DNA from: Vogesella aquatica
GTDB lineage: Bacteria > Pseudomonadota > Gammaproteobacteria > Burkholderiales > Chromobacteriaceae
Length of the DNA: 64,000 bases
Direction: 5' to 3'
NCBI RefSeq assembly: GCF_028548455.1
Contig: NZ_JAQQLF010000001.1
Coordinates: 186,001 to 250,000 of the forward strand
Below, piece after piece: positions 1-8,091 of the stretch. The notes under the pieces were generated by a model. That model searched no databases. It was given only the letters and a program-made list of their open reading frames with translations, and had not been told where the DNA came from. Within the stretch, counting starts at the first letter, position 1; every line of letters begins with the position of its first letter. The translations under genes were made by a program, and so were the position numbers.

Positions 1-1
1 A

Positions 2-364
2 GGGCGTGACGACGACGCCATTGCCGCCGCCCGCGCGCGGCTGGGCGACGGTGCCATCATCGGCGCCAGCTGCTACAACAGCCTGGACCTGGCGCGCAGC
101 GCGGTAGCTGCCGGCGCCAGCTACGTGGCCTTCGGCGCCATGTTTGCCTCCGGCACCAAGCCCGGCGCCGTGCACGCGCCGCTGTCGCTGTTTGCCGACG
201 CGGCCGGCCTGGGCGTGCCGCGCGTGGCCATCGGCGGCATCACCCCCGACAACGCCGCCCAGGTGGTGGCGGCCGGCGCCGACGCCATCGCCGTGATCGG
301 CAGCCTGTTCGACGGCGACGGCATCGCCGAACGCGCCGCCGCCCTGGCCGCACTGTACGCGTGA
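2..364 (+). CDS. thiE: Thiamine phosphate synthase, C-terminal part (left-truncated)
   Basis: The frame is open from the first bases of the window, so the N-terminus lies outside it. ThiE joins HMP-pyrophosphate and thiazole phosphate to give thiamine phosphate. The visible part carries the family's late TIM-barrel strands: a segment reading IIGASCYN, then YVAFGAMFASGTK, then the glycine-rich phosphate-binding loop VAIGGITPDN and an AVIGSLF strand near the end. The stop codon overlaps the GTG start of the next gene (GTGA), so the two are probably co-transcribed. A second thiamin gene, thiC with a TPP riboswitch, lies about 30 kb away; the two are not adjacent. Confidence 0.93.
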   Translation, partial: GRDDDAIAAARARLGDGAIIGASCYNSLDLARSAVAAGASYVAFGAMFASGTKPGAVHAPLSLFADAAGLGVPRVAIGGITPDNAAQVVAAGADAIAVIGSLFDGDGIAERAAALAALYA

Positions 365-855
365 GCGCCACGCTGCGCCGCGCCAGCACCGACGATGCGG
401 CCAAGCTGGCCGCACTGGGCGCGCTGGTCTGGCTGCATACCTACAGCACCGACGGCATCAACGCCAGCCTGGCCGGCTACGTGCTGGGCCGTTTCACCAT
501 CAAGGCCAAACAGGCGCTGCTGGCCGACCCGCAACACGAGCTGTGGCTGGCCGAGCGGGACGGCCAACTACTGGCCTACGCTACGCTGCACCACGGCCAA
601 GCCTGCCCCGGCCAGCACGCGGCCAACTGCGAGCTGGCCACGCTGTACGTCCACCCGCTGTTTGCCGGCCTGGGGCTGGGCCGCCAGCTGCTGCAACACG
701 CCCACCGCCGTGCCGGCGCGCTGTGGCTCAGCGTGTGGCAGCACAATACCCGCGCCATCGCCTTCTACCAGGCACAAGGGCTGCAACACGTCGGCGACAC
801 CGTGTTCGAGCTGGACGGCAGCGCCCACCGCAATCTGCTGCTGGCGCTGGGCTGA
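361..855 (+). CDS. GNAT-family N-acetyltransferase
   Basis: A 164-residue acetyl-CoA-dependent N-acetyltransferase of unknown substrate. The acetyl-CoA pyrophosphate-binding motif A is visible as YVHPLFAGLGLGRQLL (about residues 96-111), and the later NTRAIAFYQAQGL is the usual motif B segment. The start is GTG: its G is followed by TGA, the stop of thiE, so this gene is translationally coupled to thiE by a 4-base overlap. No nearby ATG gives the full N-terminal strand. It carries one copy of the 9-base repeat core at 619, in a version without the flanking T. Confidence 0.88.
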   Translation: MSATLRRASTDDAAKLAALGALVWLHTYSTDGINASLAGYVLGRFTIKAKQALLADPQHELWLAERDGQLLAYATLHHGQACPGQHAANCELATLYVHPLFAGLGLGRQLLQHAHRRAGALWLSVWQHNTRAIAFYQAQGLQHVGDTVFELDGSAHRNLLLALG

Positions 856-908
856 GCCACAACGGGGGCGTGTTACACTGCCCACCTCATTCCCATGGCA
901 TTAACCCG

Positions 909-1550
909 ATGCAAACCCAAGCCCTGCTGTTTGACCTGGACGGTACGCTGGCCGCCAGCGAAAGCCTGAAAGGCCGCGCGCTGGCCGACACCTGCGCCGC
1001 CTTTGGCCACCCCGTCGACTACCGCCGCTACGCCGACGTAATGGGCGGTGACTGGCCCACCGTCACCGGCCATTTTTTCCGGCTGGCCAACCTTGAGATC
1101 GATCTGGCCACCTTTAACGAACACTTCCGCCCGCGCTACCAGCAGCTGCTGGCCGACGAAGCCTGCCTGAGCCCCGGCGCCGACGCGCTGCTGGCCGCCG
1201 CGCAGGCAGCCGGCGTGCGCCTGGCCGTGGTCAGCAGTGCGGCGCGCTGGATGGTGGACGCGGTACTACAGCGTTGCGGCGTGGCCGGGCGCTTCGAGCT
1301 GGTCATCAGCAAGGAAGACGTGGACCGCCACAAACCCGACCCGGCGGCCTACCTGCTGGCGCTGGACAAACTGCAGCTGCCCGCCAGCGCCGTGTGCGTG
1401 CTGGAAGACTCCGCCGCCGGCCTGGCCGCCGCCCGTGCCGCCGGCTGCCGCTGCCTGGTGCTGCGCCACGACTTCAACCACAGCCACGACTTCCGCAGCG
1501 CCGACGCCACGCTGCACACGCTGGCCGACGCGCTGCCGCTGCTGGCGTAA
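909..1550 (+). CDS. HAD-superfamily phosphatase/phosphomutase-like protein
   Basis: A 213-residue haloacid dehalogenase (subfamily IA) hydrolase. Motif I is FDLDGT with the nucleophile D9 and acid D11. Motif II is the VVSSA stretch, motif III the lysine of DRHKPDP (about residue 141), and motif IV VLEDSAAGLAAA. This pattern suits phosphoglycolate phosphatase or beta-phosphoglucomutase-like enzymes; the substrate cannot be told. The ATG at 909 places motif I at the usual distance. The ATG at 895 is out of frame. A copy of the DUS-like motif stands directly after the stop, at 1556. Confidence 0.85.
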   Translation: MQTQALLFDLDGTLAASESLKGRALADTCAAFGHPVDYRRYADVMGGDWPTVTGHFFRLANLEIDLATFNEHFRPRYQQLLADEACLSPGADALLAAAQAAGVRLAVVSSAARWMVDAVLQRCGVAGRFELVISKEDVDRHKPDPAAYLLALDKLQLPASAVCVLEDSAAGLAAARAAGCRCLVLRHDFNHSHDFRSADATLHTLADALPLLA

Positions 1551-1580
1551 GCCCGTGCGGCCAACCCTGGCCGCGCCGCC

Positions 1581-2372
1581 TCACACTGCCACGCCGTCCA
1601 GCGCCTGCAACAGTTCGTCGATTTCCAGCCGGTGCGTCGCGTCATGGTCGGCCATGTCGGCCACCAGCTCGGCCAGCGTCAGCCGGCGCCGGCCTTCCCA
1701 TACCGCCACCCGCGCCTGCTCGGCCTCGCCACAGCTGTGCAAGCGCGCCAGCAAGGCCGCCCGCGCCTGGGCAAAGCCGGCCAGCGCGGTGGCGAAATCC
1801 TGTTGCTGATAGCCGCGCTGCTGCGCCCACTCGCTACCGTTCACACCGTGCAGCTCGGCCAGCGGGCTGGCCAGCATAGCCTCGATGCGCGGCAGGAAGG
1901 CGTCGCGGTCGAGGTCGCGCAGGTGGCAGGCGTGCTCCAGCGCGCTGAAGGCGGTACCTGCCGGGCGTTCGCGCAGGCGCGCCGCCGGGATGGCGGCCAG
2001 CAGGGTGGCTACCTGCTGCGGCATCGCTGCCAGCTCGGCCAGCAGGGTGGCAAAGTCGCGCGCCACCGGCAGCGGCGACCATACCGCGCCGTAGCTGAAA
2101 TAGCCGCCCGGCACGCGGCCACGCGGCCGCAGCAGCGCGTGGCCGTGGCGGCGCATCACCTCGCCCACCATGGCGCCGCAGAACTGGCGCGCGCTCTGGT
2201 CGGCGTCCAGCTCGGGAAAGCAGCGCTGCAGCGTGTGCACGATGGCGGTGACCGCCGGCAGGCCGGCACGCGACAGCGCAGCGTATTCGGTGTAACGCTG
2301 CGGGTGGTCGATCAGCGCTTCCAGCTGGCGGCCCAGCGCCGTCTGGCGAAACTGGTCAAAGCGGTTGTGCAT
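1581..2372 (-). CDS. DinB-like (four-helix) domain protein
   Basis: 263 residues. The C-terminal part has the metal-ligand histidine arrangement of the DinB/YfiT superfamily: HACHLRDLDRD in the middle and DHDATHRLEIDELL near the end. Members are often thiol-dependent transferases or damage-induced proteins of unknown reaction. The N-terminal 100 residues are helical and I do not recognise them. AGGGGG precedes the ATG. It is the last gene of a leftward group starting at the LysR gene at 4894; the 117-base gap before it holds a DUS-like copy (2476) and the imperfect repeat GTATCGTATTGATAC, so it may have its own promoter. Confidence 0.7.
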   Translation of the reverse strand: MHNRFDQFRQTALGRQLEALIDHPQRYTEYAALSRAGLPAVTAIVHTLQRCFPELDADQSARQFCGAMVGEVMRRHGHALLRPRGRVPGGYFSYGAVWSPLPVARDFATLLAELAAMPQQVATLLAAIPAARLRERPAGTAFSALEHACHLRDLDRDAFLPRIEAMLASPLAELHGVNGSEWAQQRGYQQQDFATALAGFAQARAALLARLHSCGEAEQARVAVWEGRRRLTLAELVADMADHDATHRLEIDELLQALDGVAV

Positions 2373-2489
2373 AACAGCCCCCTAAGTAACGTATCGTATT
2401 GATACATTACTACCAGTGACGCCATCACGGCAAGCGGCCAGCTGGCGGGCTGTGGCTTTATTGCCAGCGCCCAGGGTTGGCCGCAGCGG

Positions 2490-3767
2490 CTAGCGCGTGC
2501 CCCACAGCCGGCGATAGGCCCCGTCGGCGTCGTAATCGGCAGCCTGCTTGTCGGGGTTGAAACGGCGGCTGCCGCGCGGGTCGGTGCCGCGCCCGGCCAG
2601 GTACAGCCAGTTGCCCTGGTTGCTGTACACGTCGTAATCCACCAGCTGCGCTTCGAACCACGCCGCGCCGGCGCGCCAGTCGCCGCCCAGATCGTGCAGC
2701 AGGTAGCTGGCCACGTTCTGGCGCAGGCGGTTGGACAGATAGCCGGTTGCGGCCAGCTCGCGCATGCCGGCATCGATAAAAGCGTGGCCGGTGCGGCCCT
2801 GGCACCAGCGCGCAAACGCCGCGTCGGCCATCGGCGCCGGCGGCTGGCCGTGCAGGCCACGGCCCCGGTACAGCCGGGCGCCGTACTGCACATGCAGCAG
2901 GCGGAAGTAATCGCGCCACAGCAGCTCGAACCACAGCCAATAGCTGCCGTCGCTGGCGCCGTGCTGTGCCTCGTAGCCTTGCAGCGCGGCGTACAGGGTG
3001 CGCGCCGACACACTGCCCAGGGCCAGCCACAGCGACCACTTGCTGGAGTAATCCTGCCCGACCAGGCCATTGCGGGTGGCCTTGTACGTGCGCGGCAGGT
3101 CCCGCGCCAGGTATTGCTGCAGATGCGCCAGGCCGGCCGCCTCGCCAGCGTGCGCCGCCGGCAGGTGCCAGGGCAGGCTGCTGCGCGGGTCGGGCTGGAC
3201 GTCGATAAACGGCAAGGGCTGCCAGTCCACGCCGGCGGGTGGCGGTGGCAACCGGGCCGGTGCGGCCAACGGCGCGGGCGGGCGTACGCCGGCAGCTTCC
3301 ACCCGCTGGCGGAAGGCGGTAAAGCTGGCCGGCAGCACGGCAGGGGCAAACGGCAGGCTGGCCGGGTCTAGCAGCGTGCTCTGCCATACAGTGTCTACAG
3401 CGAAGCCGGCCAGGCGCAGGGCGGCTACCTGCGCCTGCTCCTCGGGCGCGGCGATGTCTTCGGCCACGATGCGCTGCACGCCATGGCGCGCCAACAACGG
3501 CGGCAACACCTGCTGCGGCGCGCCATGCAGCACCAGCAGGCGGCTGCCGCGCGCTTGCAAGGCGGCGTCCAGCGCGGCGATGGCGTCGGCGCGCACCCGC
3601 TGCCGCGCCGGTGACAGGCGGGCAAACGGCCACGGCGAGTGCGGCTGCCAATGGTCGTCGAGGCACACCAGCGGCAGCAGGGTGTCGGCGTGCGCCAGCG
3701 CCTGGCACAAGGCCGGGTTGTCGCCCAGGCGCAGGTCGTGGCGGAACCAGTACGCTACGGCGCTCAT
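2490..3767 (-). CDS. cry: Cryptochrome DASH / photolyase-family flavoprotein
   Basis: 425 residues. The N-terminal alpha/beta photolyase domain begins AYWFRHDLRLGDNPAL. The C-terminal FAD-binding domain has several DASH-type signatures: TYKATRNGLVGQDYSSK, SYWLWFELLWRDYF, GRTGHAFIDAGMREL, LSNRLRQNVASYL, YDVYSNQGNWLYLAG and RRFNPDKQAADYD. DASH proteins bind FAD and usually MTHF; many repair cyclobutane dimers in single-stranded DNA. The start overlaps the stop of the upstream DUF2256 gene (ATGA), showing translational coupling. The pairing with DUF2256 is a known neighbourhood for DASH cryptochromes. A DUS-like copy lies inside the gene at 3262. Confidence 0.92.
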   Translation of the reverse strand: MSAVAYWFRHDLRLGDNPALCQALAHADTLLPLVCLDDHWQPHSPWPFARLSPARQRVRADAIAALDAALQARGSRLLVLHGAPQQVLPPLLARHGVQRIVAEDIAAPEEQAQVAALRLAGFAVDTVWQSTLLDPASLPFAPAVLPASFTAFRQRVEAAGVRPPAPLAAPARLPPPPAGVDWQPLPFIDVQPDPRSSLPWHLPAAHAGEAAGLAHLQQYLARDLPRTYKATRNGLVGQDYSSKWSLWLALGSVSARTLYAALQGYEAQHGASDGSYWLWFELLWRDYFRLLHVQYGARLYRGRGLHGQPPAPMADAAFARWCQGRTGHAFIDAGMRELAATGYLSNRLRQNVASYLLHDLGGDWRAGAAWFEAQLVDYDVYSNQGNWLYLAGRGTDPRGSRRFNPDKQAADYDADGAYRRLWGTR

Positions 3768-3913
3768 GATGCGCTCCGGCGCGTATGGCGGCAGCGGTCG
3801 GAGCAGTACTTCACCTCGTCCCACACCGCCTGCCATTTCTTGCGCCAGCTGAACGGGCGGCCGCAGGCGGCGCACACCTTGCTGGGCAGGTCGGCTTTCT
3901 TGCGCATTTTCAT
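3764..3913 (-). CDS. DUF2256 small zinc-binding protein
   Basis: A 49-residue basic protein beginning MKMRKKADLPSKVCAACGRPF and ending in a second Cys pair, YCSDRCR, so four cysteines can form one zinc site. This matches DUF2256, commonly found next to cryptochrome/photolyase genes. GGAG sits 7 bases before the ATG at 3913. Its stop TGA overlaps the ATG of the cryptochrome gene. The function is unknown; the context suggests a light- or photolyase-related role. It is short enough to be missed by length-limited gene calling. Confidence 0.9.
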   Translation of the reverse strand: MKMRKKADLPSKVCAACGRPFSWRKKWQAVWDEVKYCSDRCRHTRRSAS

Positions 3914-3955
3914 GCTTGCTCTCCTTGCAACGGTGGCGGCGCCTGCGGTGCTTGT

Positions 3956-4894
3956 TCAGCCAGGCAAGGGCAGGCCGTGCCCTTCGCAGCGCGCCAACTG
4001 CGGCGGCAGCGCCTCCACCAGAAAATCGATAAAACAACGCACCGCCGGTATCAGGTGGCGGCGCCCGGTAAACGCGGCGTGCAAAATGCCGTCCGGCGTG
4101 CGGTAGCCGGGCAGCACGCGTTGCAGGCGGCCGTCGGCCAGCGCGTCGTGGCACACCATCAGCGGCAGCAGCGCCAGGCCGCTGCCGGCGATGGCGGCTT
4201 CGCGCAGTACCAGCAGGTCGTCGGTCATCAGCCGCGGTTCGGCGATGTCCAGCCGGGTGAGCTGGCCCACTTCGTCCAACAGCGGCCACTCGCCACGGCC
4301 GTCGGGGCGGCTCATCACCAGCGCCGGCCAGGCGGTAAGGGCGGCCGGGTGTTGCGGCCAACCCTGGGCCGCAATCAGCGCCGGGCTGGCCACCAGCGCG
4401 CTTTCGCTTTGCGCCAGCGGCCGCGCCACGATGCTGGCGCTGTCGTCCAGCCGCTGCCGCACGCGCAGCGCCACGTCGATGCCGTCGTTGATCAGGTCCA
4501 CGCGGCGGCCGGTCACTTCCAGCACGATGCGCACCTGCGGGTGGCGCGCCATGAAGGCCGGCAGCAGCGGCGCCAGCAGCGTCTTGGCCAGCAGCTCCGG
4601 GCAGCTGACGCGCACCAGGCCGCGCGGCTCGGCGGTGTGGCGGGCGATGGTTTCTTCGGCCGCCTCGGCCTCGGCCAGCATGGCCTGGCAGTGGCGGTAG
4701 TACTGCGCGCCGACGTCGGTCAGCGCCAGCCGGCGCGTGGTGCGCTGGAGCAGGCGCACGCCGATGCGCGCTTCCAGCTCGGCCACGCGGCGCGACAGCC
4801 GCGACTTGGGCACGCCCAGCTGGCGGCTGGCGGCGTTGAAACCGCCGTGCTCGACCACCTTGGCAAAAAACAGCAGATCGTTGAGGTCTTGCAT
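3956..4894 (-). CDS. LysR-family transcriptional regulator
   Basis: 312 residues when started at the ATG giving MQDLNDLLFFAKVVEHGG, which puts the winged helix-turn-helix (FNAASRQLGVPKSRLSRRVAELE) at the usual place; an upstream ATG would add eight residues. The remainder is the periplasmic-binding-protein-like effector domain. It faces azoR across a 121-base divergent region containing CTAGCCGTCTAG, a possible LysR-type site, so azoR is the first candidate target. It also stands 42 bases upstream of the DUF2256-cryptochrome pair and could be co-transcribed with it. A DUS-like copy is at 4354. Confidence 0.88.
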   Translation of the reverse strand: MQDLNDLLFFAKVVEHGGFNAASRQLGVPKSRLSRRVAELEARIGVRLLQRTTRRLALTDVGAQYYRHCQAMLAEAEAAEETIARHTAEPRGLVRVSCPELLAKTLLAPLLPAFMARHPQVRIVLEVTGRRVDLINDGIDVALRVRQRLDDSASIVARPLAQSESALVASPALIAAQGWPQHPAALTAWPALVMSRPDGRGEWPLLDEVGQLTRLDIAEPRLMTDDLLVLREAAIAGSGLALLPLMVCHDALADGRLQRVLPGYRTPDGILHAAFTGRRHLIPAVRCFIDFLVEALPPQLARCEGHGLPLPG

Positions 4895-5015
4895 CACATT
4901 GTCTCGCCAGTGGAACAATGAATCCGATTCTAGCCGTCTAGTGCGCGATTGGTTGCAGATTTACAGTACACACATCGCCGCAGCGTGCGGCACACACCCA
5001 CAACGGAGCCGCACC

Positions 5016-5618
5016 ATGAACATCCTGCACCTCGATTCCAGCATCCTCGCCACCAACTCGGTATCCCGCGGCCTGACCCAGGCGCTGGTTAGCACCCTGG
5101 GCGCCCGCCACGCCGGCGCGCAGGTGACCTACCACGACCTGGCCGCTAACGAGATTCCGCACCTGTCCGGCGAAATCCTGGGCGCCGCCTTTACCGACAA
5201 GGCCGACTGGAGCCCGCTGCAGCAAGCCGAAGCCGCCCGCAGCGACGCACTGATCGCCGAATTCCTGGCCGCCGACGTGCTGGTGATCGGCGCCCCGATG
5301 TACAACTTTGGCGTACCGTCGCAACTGAAAGCCTGGATCGACCGCGTAGCCGTAGCCGGCCGCACCTTCAAGTACACCGAAACCGGCCCGGTTGGCCTGG
5401 CCGGTGGCAAAAAGGTGTACGTGGTGTCCGCCCGTGGCGGCGTGTACAGCAACGAACAAGGCCAGCAAATGGACTTCCAGGAAGACTACCTGAAGACCGT
5501 ACTGGGCTTCCTGGGCATCACCGACGTGTCCTTCGTGCGCGCTGAAGGCGTGGCCATGGGCCCGGATGCCAAGGCAGCCGCCCTGGCTGCCGCCGAAGCT
5601 GCCATCGCCGCCGCTTAA
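5016..5618 (+). CDS. azoR: FMN-dependent NADH-azoreductase
   Basis: 200 residues, full length for AzoR. It is a flavodoxin-like quinone/azo reductase using NADH and FMN in the cytoplasm. The FMN phosphate loop is LDSSILATNSVSR at the N-terminus; the APMYNFGVPSQLKAWIDRV segment and the VVSARGG strand bind the flavin ring. CGGAG lies upstream of the ATG. It is divergent from a LysR gene, a common arrangement for azoreductases. A hairpin terminator follows the stop. Confidence 0.93.
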   Translation: MNILHLDSSILATNSVSRGLTQALVSTLGARHAGAQVTYHDLAANEIPHLSGEILGAAFTDKADWSPLQQAEAARSDALIAEFLAADVLVIGAPMYNFGVPSQLKAWIDRVAVAGRTFKYTETGPVGLAGGKKVYVVSARGGVYSNEQGQQMDFQEDYLKTVLGFLGITDVSFVRAEGVAMGPDAKAAALAAAEAAIAAA

Positions 5619-5634
5619 GCATTCCGTACCGACT

Positions 5635-5675
5635 AACACGGCCGCCCCTGGCAACAGGGCGCGGCCGTGTTGTTT
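5635..5675 (+). terminator. Rho-independent terminator after azoR
   Basis: Perfect 11-bp inverted repeat AACACGGCCGC (5635-5645) / GCGGCCGTGTT (5661-5671), followed by a short T-rich tail. It stands 17 bases past the azoR stop and can also serve the leftward photolyase gene ending at 5707. Confidence 0.85.
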
Positions 5676-5706
5676 TGTGCGGGCGGGCAAGGGGGCGGCG
5701 CGCACC

Positions 5707-7239
5707 TTACCAATCCAGGCTCAGCTGGCCGGGCGTGGCCGGCGGCTGGCGGTGACCACGCGCCTCGCCACGCTTGCGCGAACCGTGCCGCGCCACGATG
5801 GCGGCCTTGCCGGCGCGCACCTCGGGCCGGCCGCGTAGCGCAAACAGCCGCGCCTTGGCCTCGCGGGTGGCGGCTTCCACGTCCACCAGCGGCTGCGGAA
5901 TGTCGCGGCCAACCTGCACGCCGCAGCGCGCCTGGATGTCGGGCGGCATGCGCCACGGCTCGAACAGCCATACGTCGGGCACGCGGCGCAGCGGCGGCAG
6001 CCATTGCCGCACAAAGCGGCCGTACGGGTCGTGCTCGCGCGCCTGCTTCAGCGGGTTGTAGATGCGCGGCACGTTGATGCCGGTGGTACCGGACTGCATT
6101 TGCAGCTGGCTCCAGTGAATGCCCGGCTCGTAATCGACAAACTGCTGCGCCAGCCACAGCCCCACCGGCCGCCAGTGCAGCCACAGCGGGTAAGCCGCCA
6201 CCGACACCAGCATGGCGCGCATGCGAAAGTTCAGCCAGCCGGTGTGGCGCAGCATGGCGATGCAGGCGTCTACCAGCGGCCAACCGGTGCGGCCGTCGCG
6301 CCAGGCGGCAAAGCGCGCCTCGTCCCAGTCGTTTTCGCGCAGGCCGTCGTAGCCGCGATGCAGGTTGCGCCATTCCAGCGCCGGCTCGCTTTCCAGCTTC
6401 TGGATGAAATGGCAGTGCCAGTACAGGCGGCTGATGAAAGCGCGGATGCCCGCCGTGCGCCGGCTGGCGGCACCATCGCCGTGCAGCTGCGCCAGCATGG
6501 CGCGGCTGGCCTGCACCACCTCGCGCATCGAGATGCACCCCAGCGCCAGATACGGCGACAAACGCGAGCAGGCGCTGGGCGCCGACAGCGGTGACGAGAT
6601 GCCGCCACGGTACTGCGCGGCGCGATCCAGCAGGAAATCGTCCAGCACCGCCAGCGCCGCCGTGCGGCCACCGGGCTGCCGGCCCGGTGCGTCGCCGTCG
6701 CCCAAACCCAGTGCCGCCGCACCCGGCAGGTGCACCGGCGGCCAACTGAGTGCCACTTGTTGCAGCGCCGGCAGCGGCAATAACGGTGCTGCCATCAAGG
6801 CTTCCCACTGCGGCTGCCAGTGGTCGCGGTTCAGGCCGCCACGCACCACGCCAAACTGCGGCCACTCGCGCCACTGCACACGGTTGGCCGCACACCAGCG
6901 CGCCACGGCAATGTCGCGGCGGTAGGTCCAGTCGTTGCCGGTTTCCTCGTGGGCGAACAGCGCGTCGAACGGCGCTTGCGCGTACAACTGCGTCAGCACC
7001 TCGCCGATCTCGCCCACCGCCACGTACAGCCGCAGGCCGCGCTCGCGCAGCTGGCCAGCCAGGTCGTGCAGGCTTTCGCGCAGAAAATGATATTGCCGCG
7101 CCGAGGCGTCCGGCTGCTGCCACAGCCCCGGCTCTACCACGTACAGGCACAGCAGCGGGCCACGGGCGGCGGCGGCGCACAGCGGGGCGTGGTCGGCCAG
7201 GCGCAGGTCGCGCTTGAACCAGACAACGCGGTAGCTCAT
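5707..7239 (-). CDS. Deoxyribodipyrimidine photolyase / FAD-binding cryptochrome-family protein
   Basis: 510 residues, a second photolyase-family protein distinct from the DASH one. The N-terminal domain starts VVWFKRDLRLADHAPL. The FAD-binding half shows LSPYLALGCISMREV, FISRLYWHCHFIQKLE, DGRTGWPLVDACIAMLRHTG, LNFRMRAMLVSVAAYPLWLHW, YEPGIHWSQLQMQSGTTG and RIYNPLKQA. This resembles the FAD-binding branch often encoded with short-chain dehydrogenases in light-induced clusters. The ATG overlaps the SDR stop (ATGA), so the pair is coupled. The basic C-terminal tail of about 35 residues is an extension. DUS-like copies occur at 5905, 6276, 6738 and 6883. Confidence 0.88.
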   Translation of the reverse strand: MSYRVVWFKRDLRLADHAPLCAAAARGPLLCLYVVEPGLWQQPDASARQYHFLRESLHDLAGQLRERGLRLYVAVGEIGEVLTQLYAQAPFDALFAHEETGNDWTYRRDIAVARWCAANRVQWREWPQFGVVRGGLNRDHWQPQWEALMAAPLLPLPALQQVALSWPPVHLPGAAALGLGDGDAPGRQPGGRTAALAVLDDFLLDRAAQYRGGISSPLSAPSACSRLSPYLALGCISMREVVQASRAMLAQLHGDGAASRRTAGIRAFISRLYWHCHFIQKLESEPALEWRNLHRGYDGLRENDWDEARFAAWRDGRTGWPLVDACIAMLRHTGWLNFRMRAMLVSVAAYPLWLHWRPVGLWLAQQFVDYEPGIHWSQLQMQSGTTGINVPRIYNPLKQAREHDPYGRFVRQWLPPLRRVPDVWLFEPWRMPPDIQARCGVQVGRDIPQPLVDVEAATREAKARLFALRGRPEVRAGKAAIVARHGSRKRGEARGHRQPPATPGQLSLDW

Positions 7240-7988
7240 GCCTTGGGCAGCGGGTGAATCACGCCGTGGCCGCCATCCACGCCGATGTTCTGGCCGGTCA
7301 TCCAGCCGGCTTCGGGCGACAGCAGGAAGGCGATCAGCGCGGCGCTGTCGTCGCCCTGGCCCACGCGCTGCATCGGGTTGGCCTGCGCGTTGCGGGCGAT
7401 GGCTTCCGGCGTGCCGGTGAGCCGCGCCGACAGCGCCGACACCGTCAGCCCCGGGTGCACGCAATTCACACGGATACCGCGCTCGGCGTAGCTGGCGGCG
7501 GTGCTTTGCGCCAGCGCTGCCACCGCCGCCTTGGCACTGGCAATGGCTTCGTGATTGGGGAAGCCGGCCTGCGCCACCAGCGAGCCCACCAGCACGGCGC
7601 TGGCCGGCTGCTTGTGCTTGAGCGCAGCGGCAACAAAGGCTTTGAGCACGTGCACCGCGCTCAGCCAGTTGTGCTGCATCAGCTGCCAGGCGTCGTCTTC
7701 GGCGGTGAGGTGCAGCGGGCGGATCAGCGTACTGCCCACACAGTGCGCCAAGCCGGTGAGCGCCACGCCGTCGGCGGCCAGGCCGGCCACCGTATCGCGC
7801 ACCGCGGCGGCGTCCAGCGTGTCCAGCGGGCGCACGAGTACCTCGCCGGGCAGGCTGGCGGCCAGTGCGGCCAACCCGTCTTCGCGGCGGGCACTCAGCA
7901 CCAGGCGGTGGCCGGGCGACAGACGCCGCGCCAGCGCGCTACCGATGGCGCCGCTGGCGCCGGTAATCCAGATGGTTTGCATGGCCAT
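7236..7988 (-). CDS. SDR-family oxidoreductase
   Basis: 250 residues. A classical short-chain dehydrogenase: the cofactor motif ITGASGAIGSALA is near the N-terminus, the catalytic region has VLVGSLVAQAGFPNHEAIASAKAAV with the active-site lysine, and the C-terminus has MTGQNIGVDGGHGV. The tyrosine of the usual YxxxK motif is replaced: the sequence reads HEAIASAK, so catalysis is uncertain. The start is ATG 7988 (MAMQTIW) or 7982 (MQTIW); neither has a strong ribosome site. It is the first gene of the SDR-photolyase pair, so light-linked expression is a reasonable guess. Confidence 0.82.
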   Translation of the reverse strand: MAMQTIWITGASGAIGSALARRLSPGHRLVLSARREDGLAALAASLPGEVLVRPLDTLDAAAVRDTVAGLAADGVALTGLAHCVGSTLIRPLHLTAEDDAWQLMQHNWLSAVHVLKAFVAAALKHKQPASAVLVGSLVAQAGFPNHEAIASAKAAVAALAQSTAASYAERGIRVNCVHPGLTVSALSARLTGTPEAIARNAQANPMQRVGQGDDSAALIAFLLSPEAGWMTGQNIGVDGGHGVIHPLPKA

Positions 7989-7997
7989 GGCCTGTTT

Positions 7998-8016
7998 GAT
8001 TTGTCCAATACAAATC
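7998..8016. promoter_or_regulatory. Palindromic candidate operator upstream of the SDR-photolyase pair
   Basis: Perfect 7-bp inverted repeat GATTTGT / ACAAATC with a 5-base spacer, ending 10 bases before the SDR start, in a short AT-rich patch. On the minus strand TATGAT (8019-8014) is a possible -10. A site here would overlap the promoter or the start of the transcript. Light-responsive MerR-type regulators use similar AT-rich dyads, but no regulator gene is adjacent, so the binding protein is unknown. Confidence 0.5.
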
Positions 8017-8091
8017 ATATACAGAAATGGCTTGAATCGATATGGCCGCCTGTACAAAGACTGGCCGCCAGTACTCGCTCGCGGCGACAGG

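Noticed and set aside
396-416. GCGGCCAAGCTGGCCGC inside the first GNAT gene as another motif copy
   Set aside because: It has AAG instead of AAC and lacks the TTGG half; it fails the core, so it was not counted. The same applies to near matches at 56105 and 63914.
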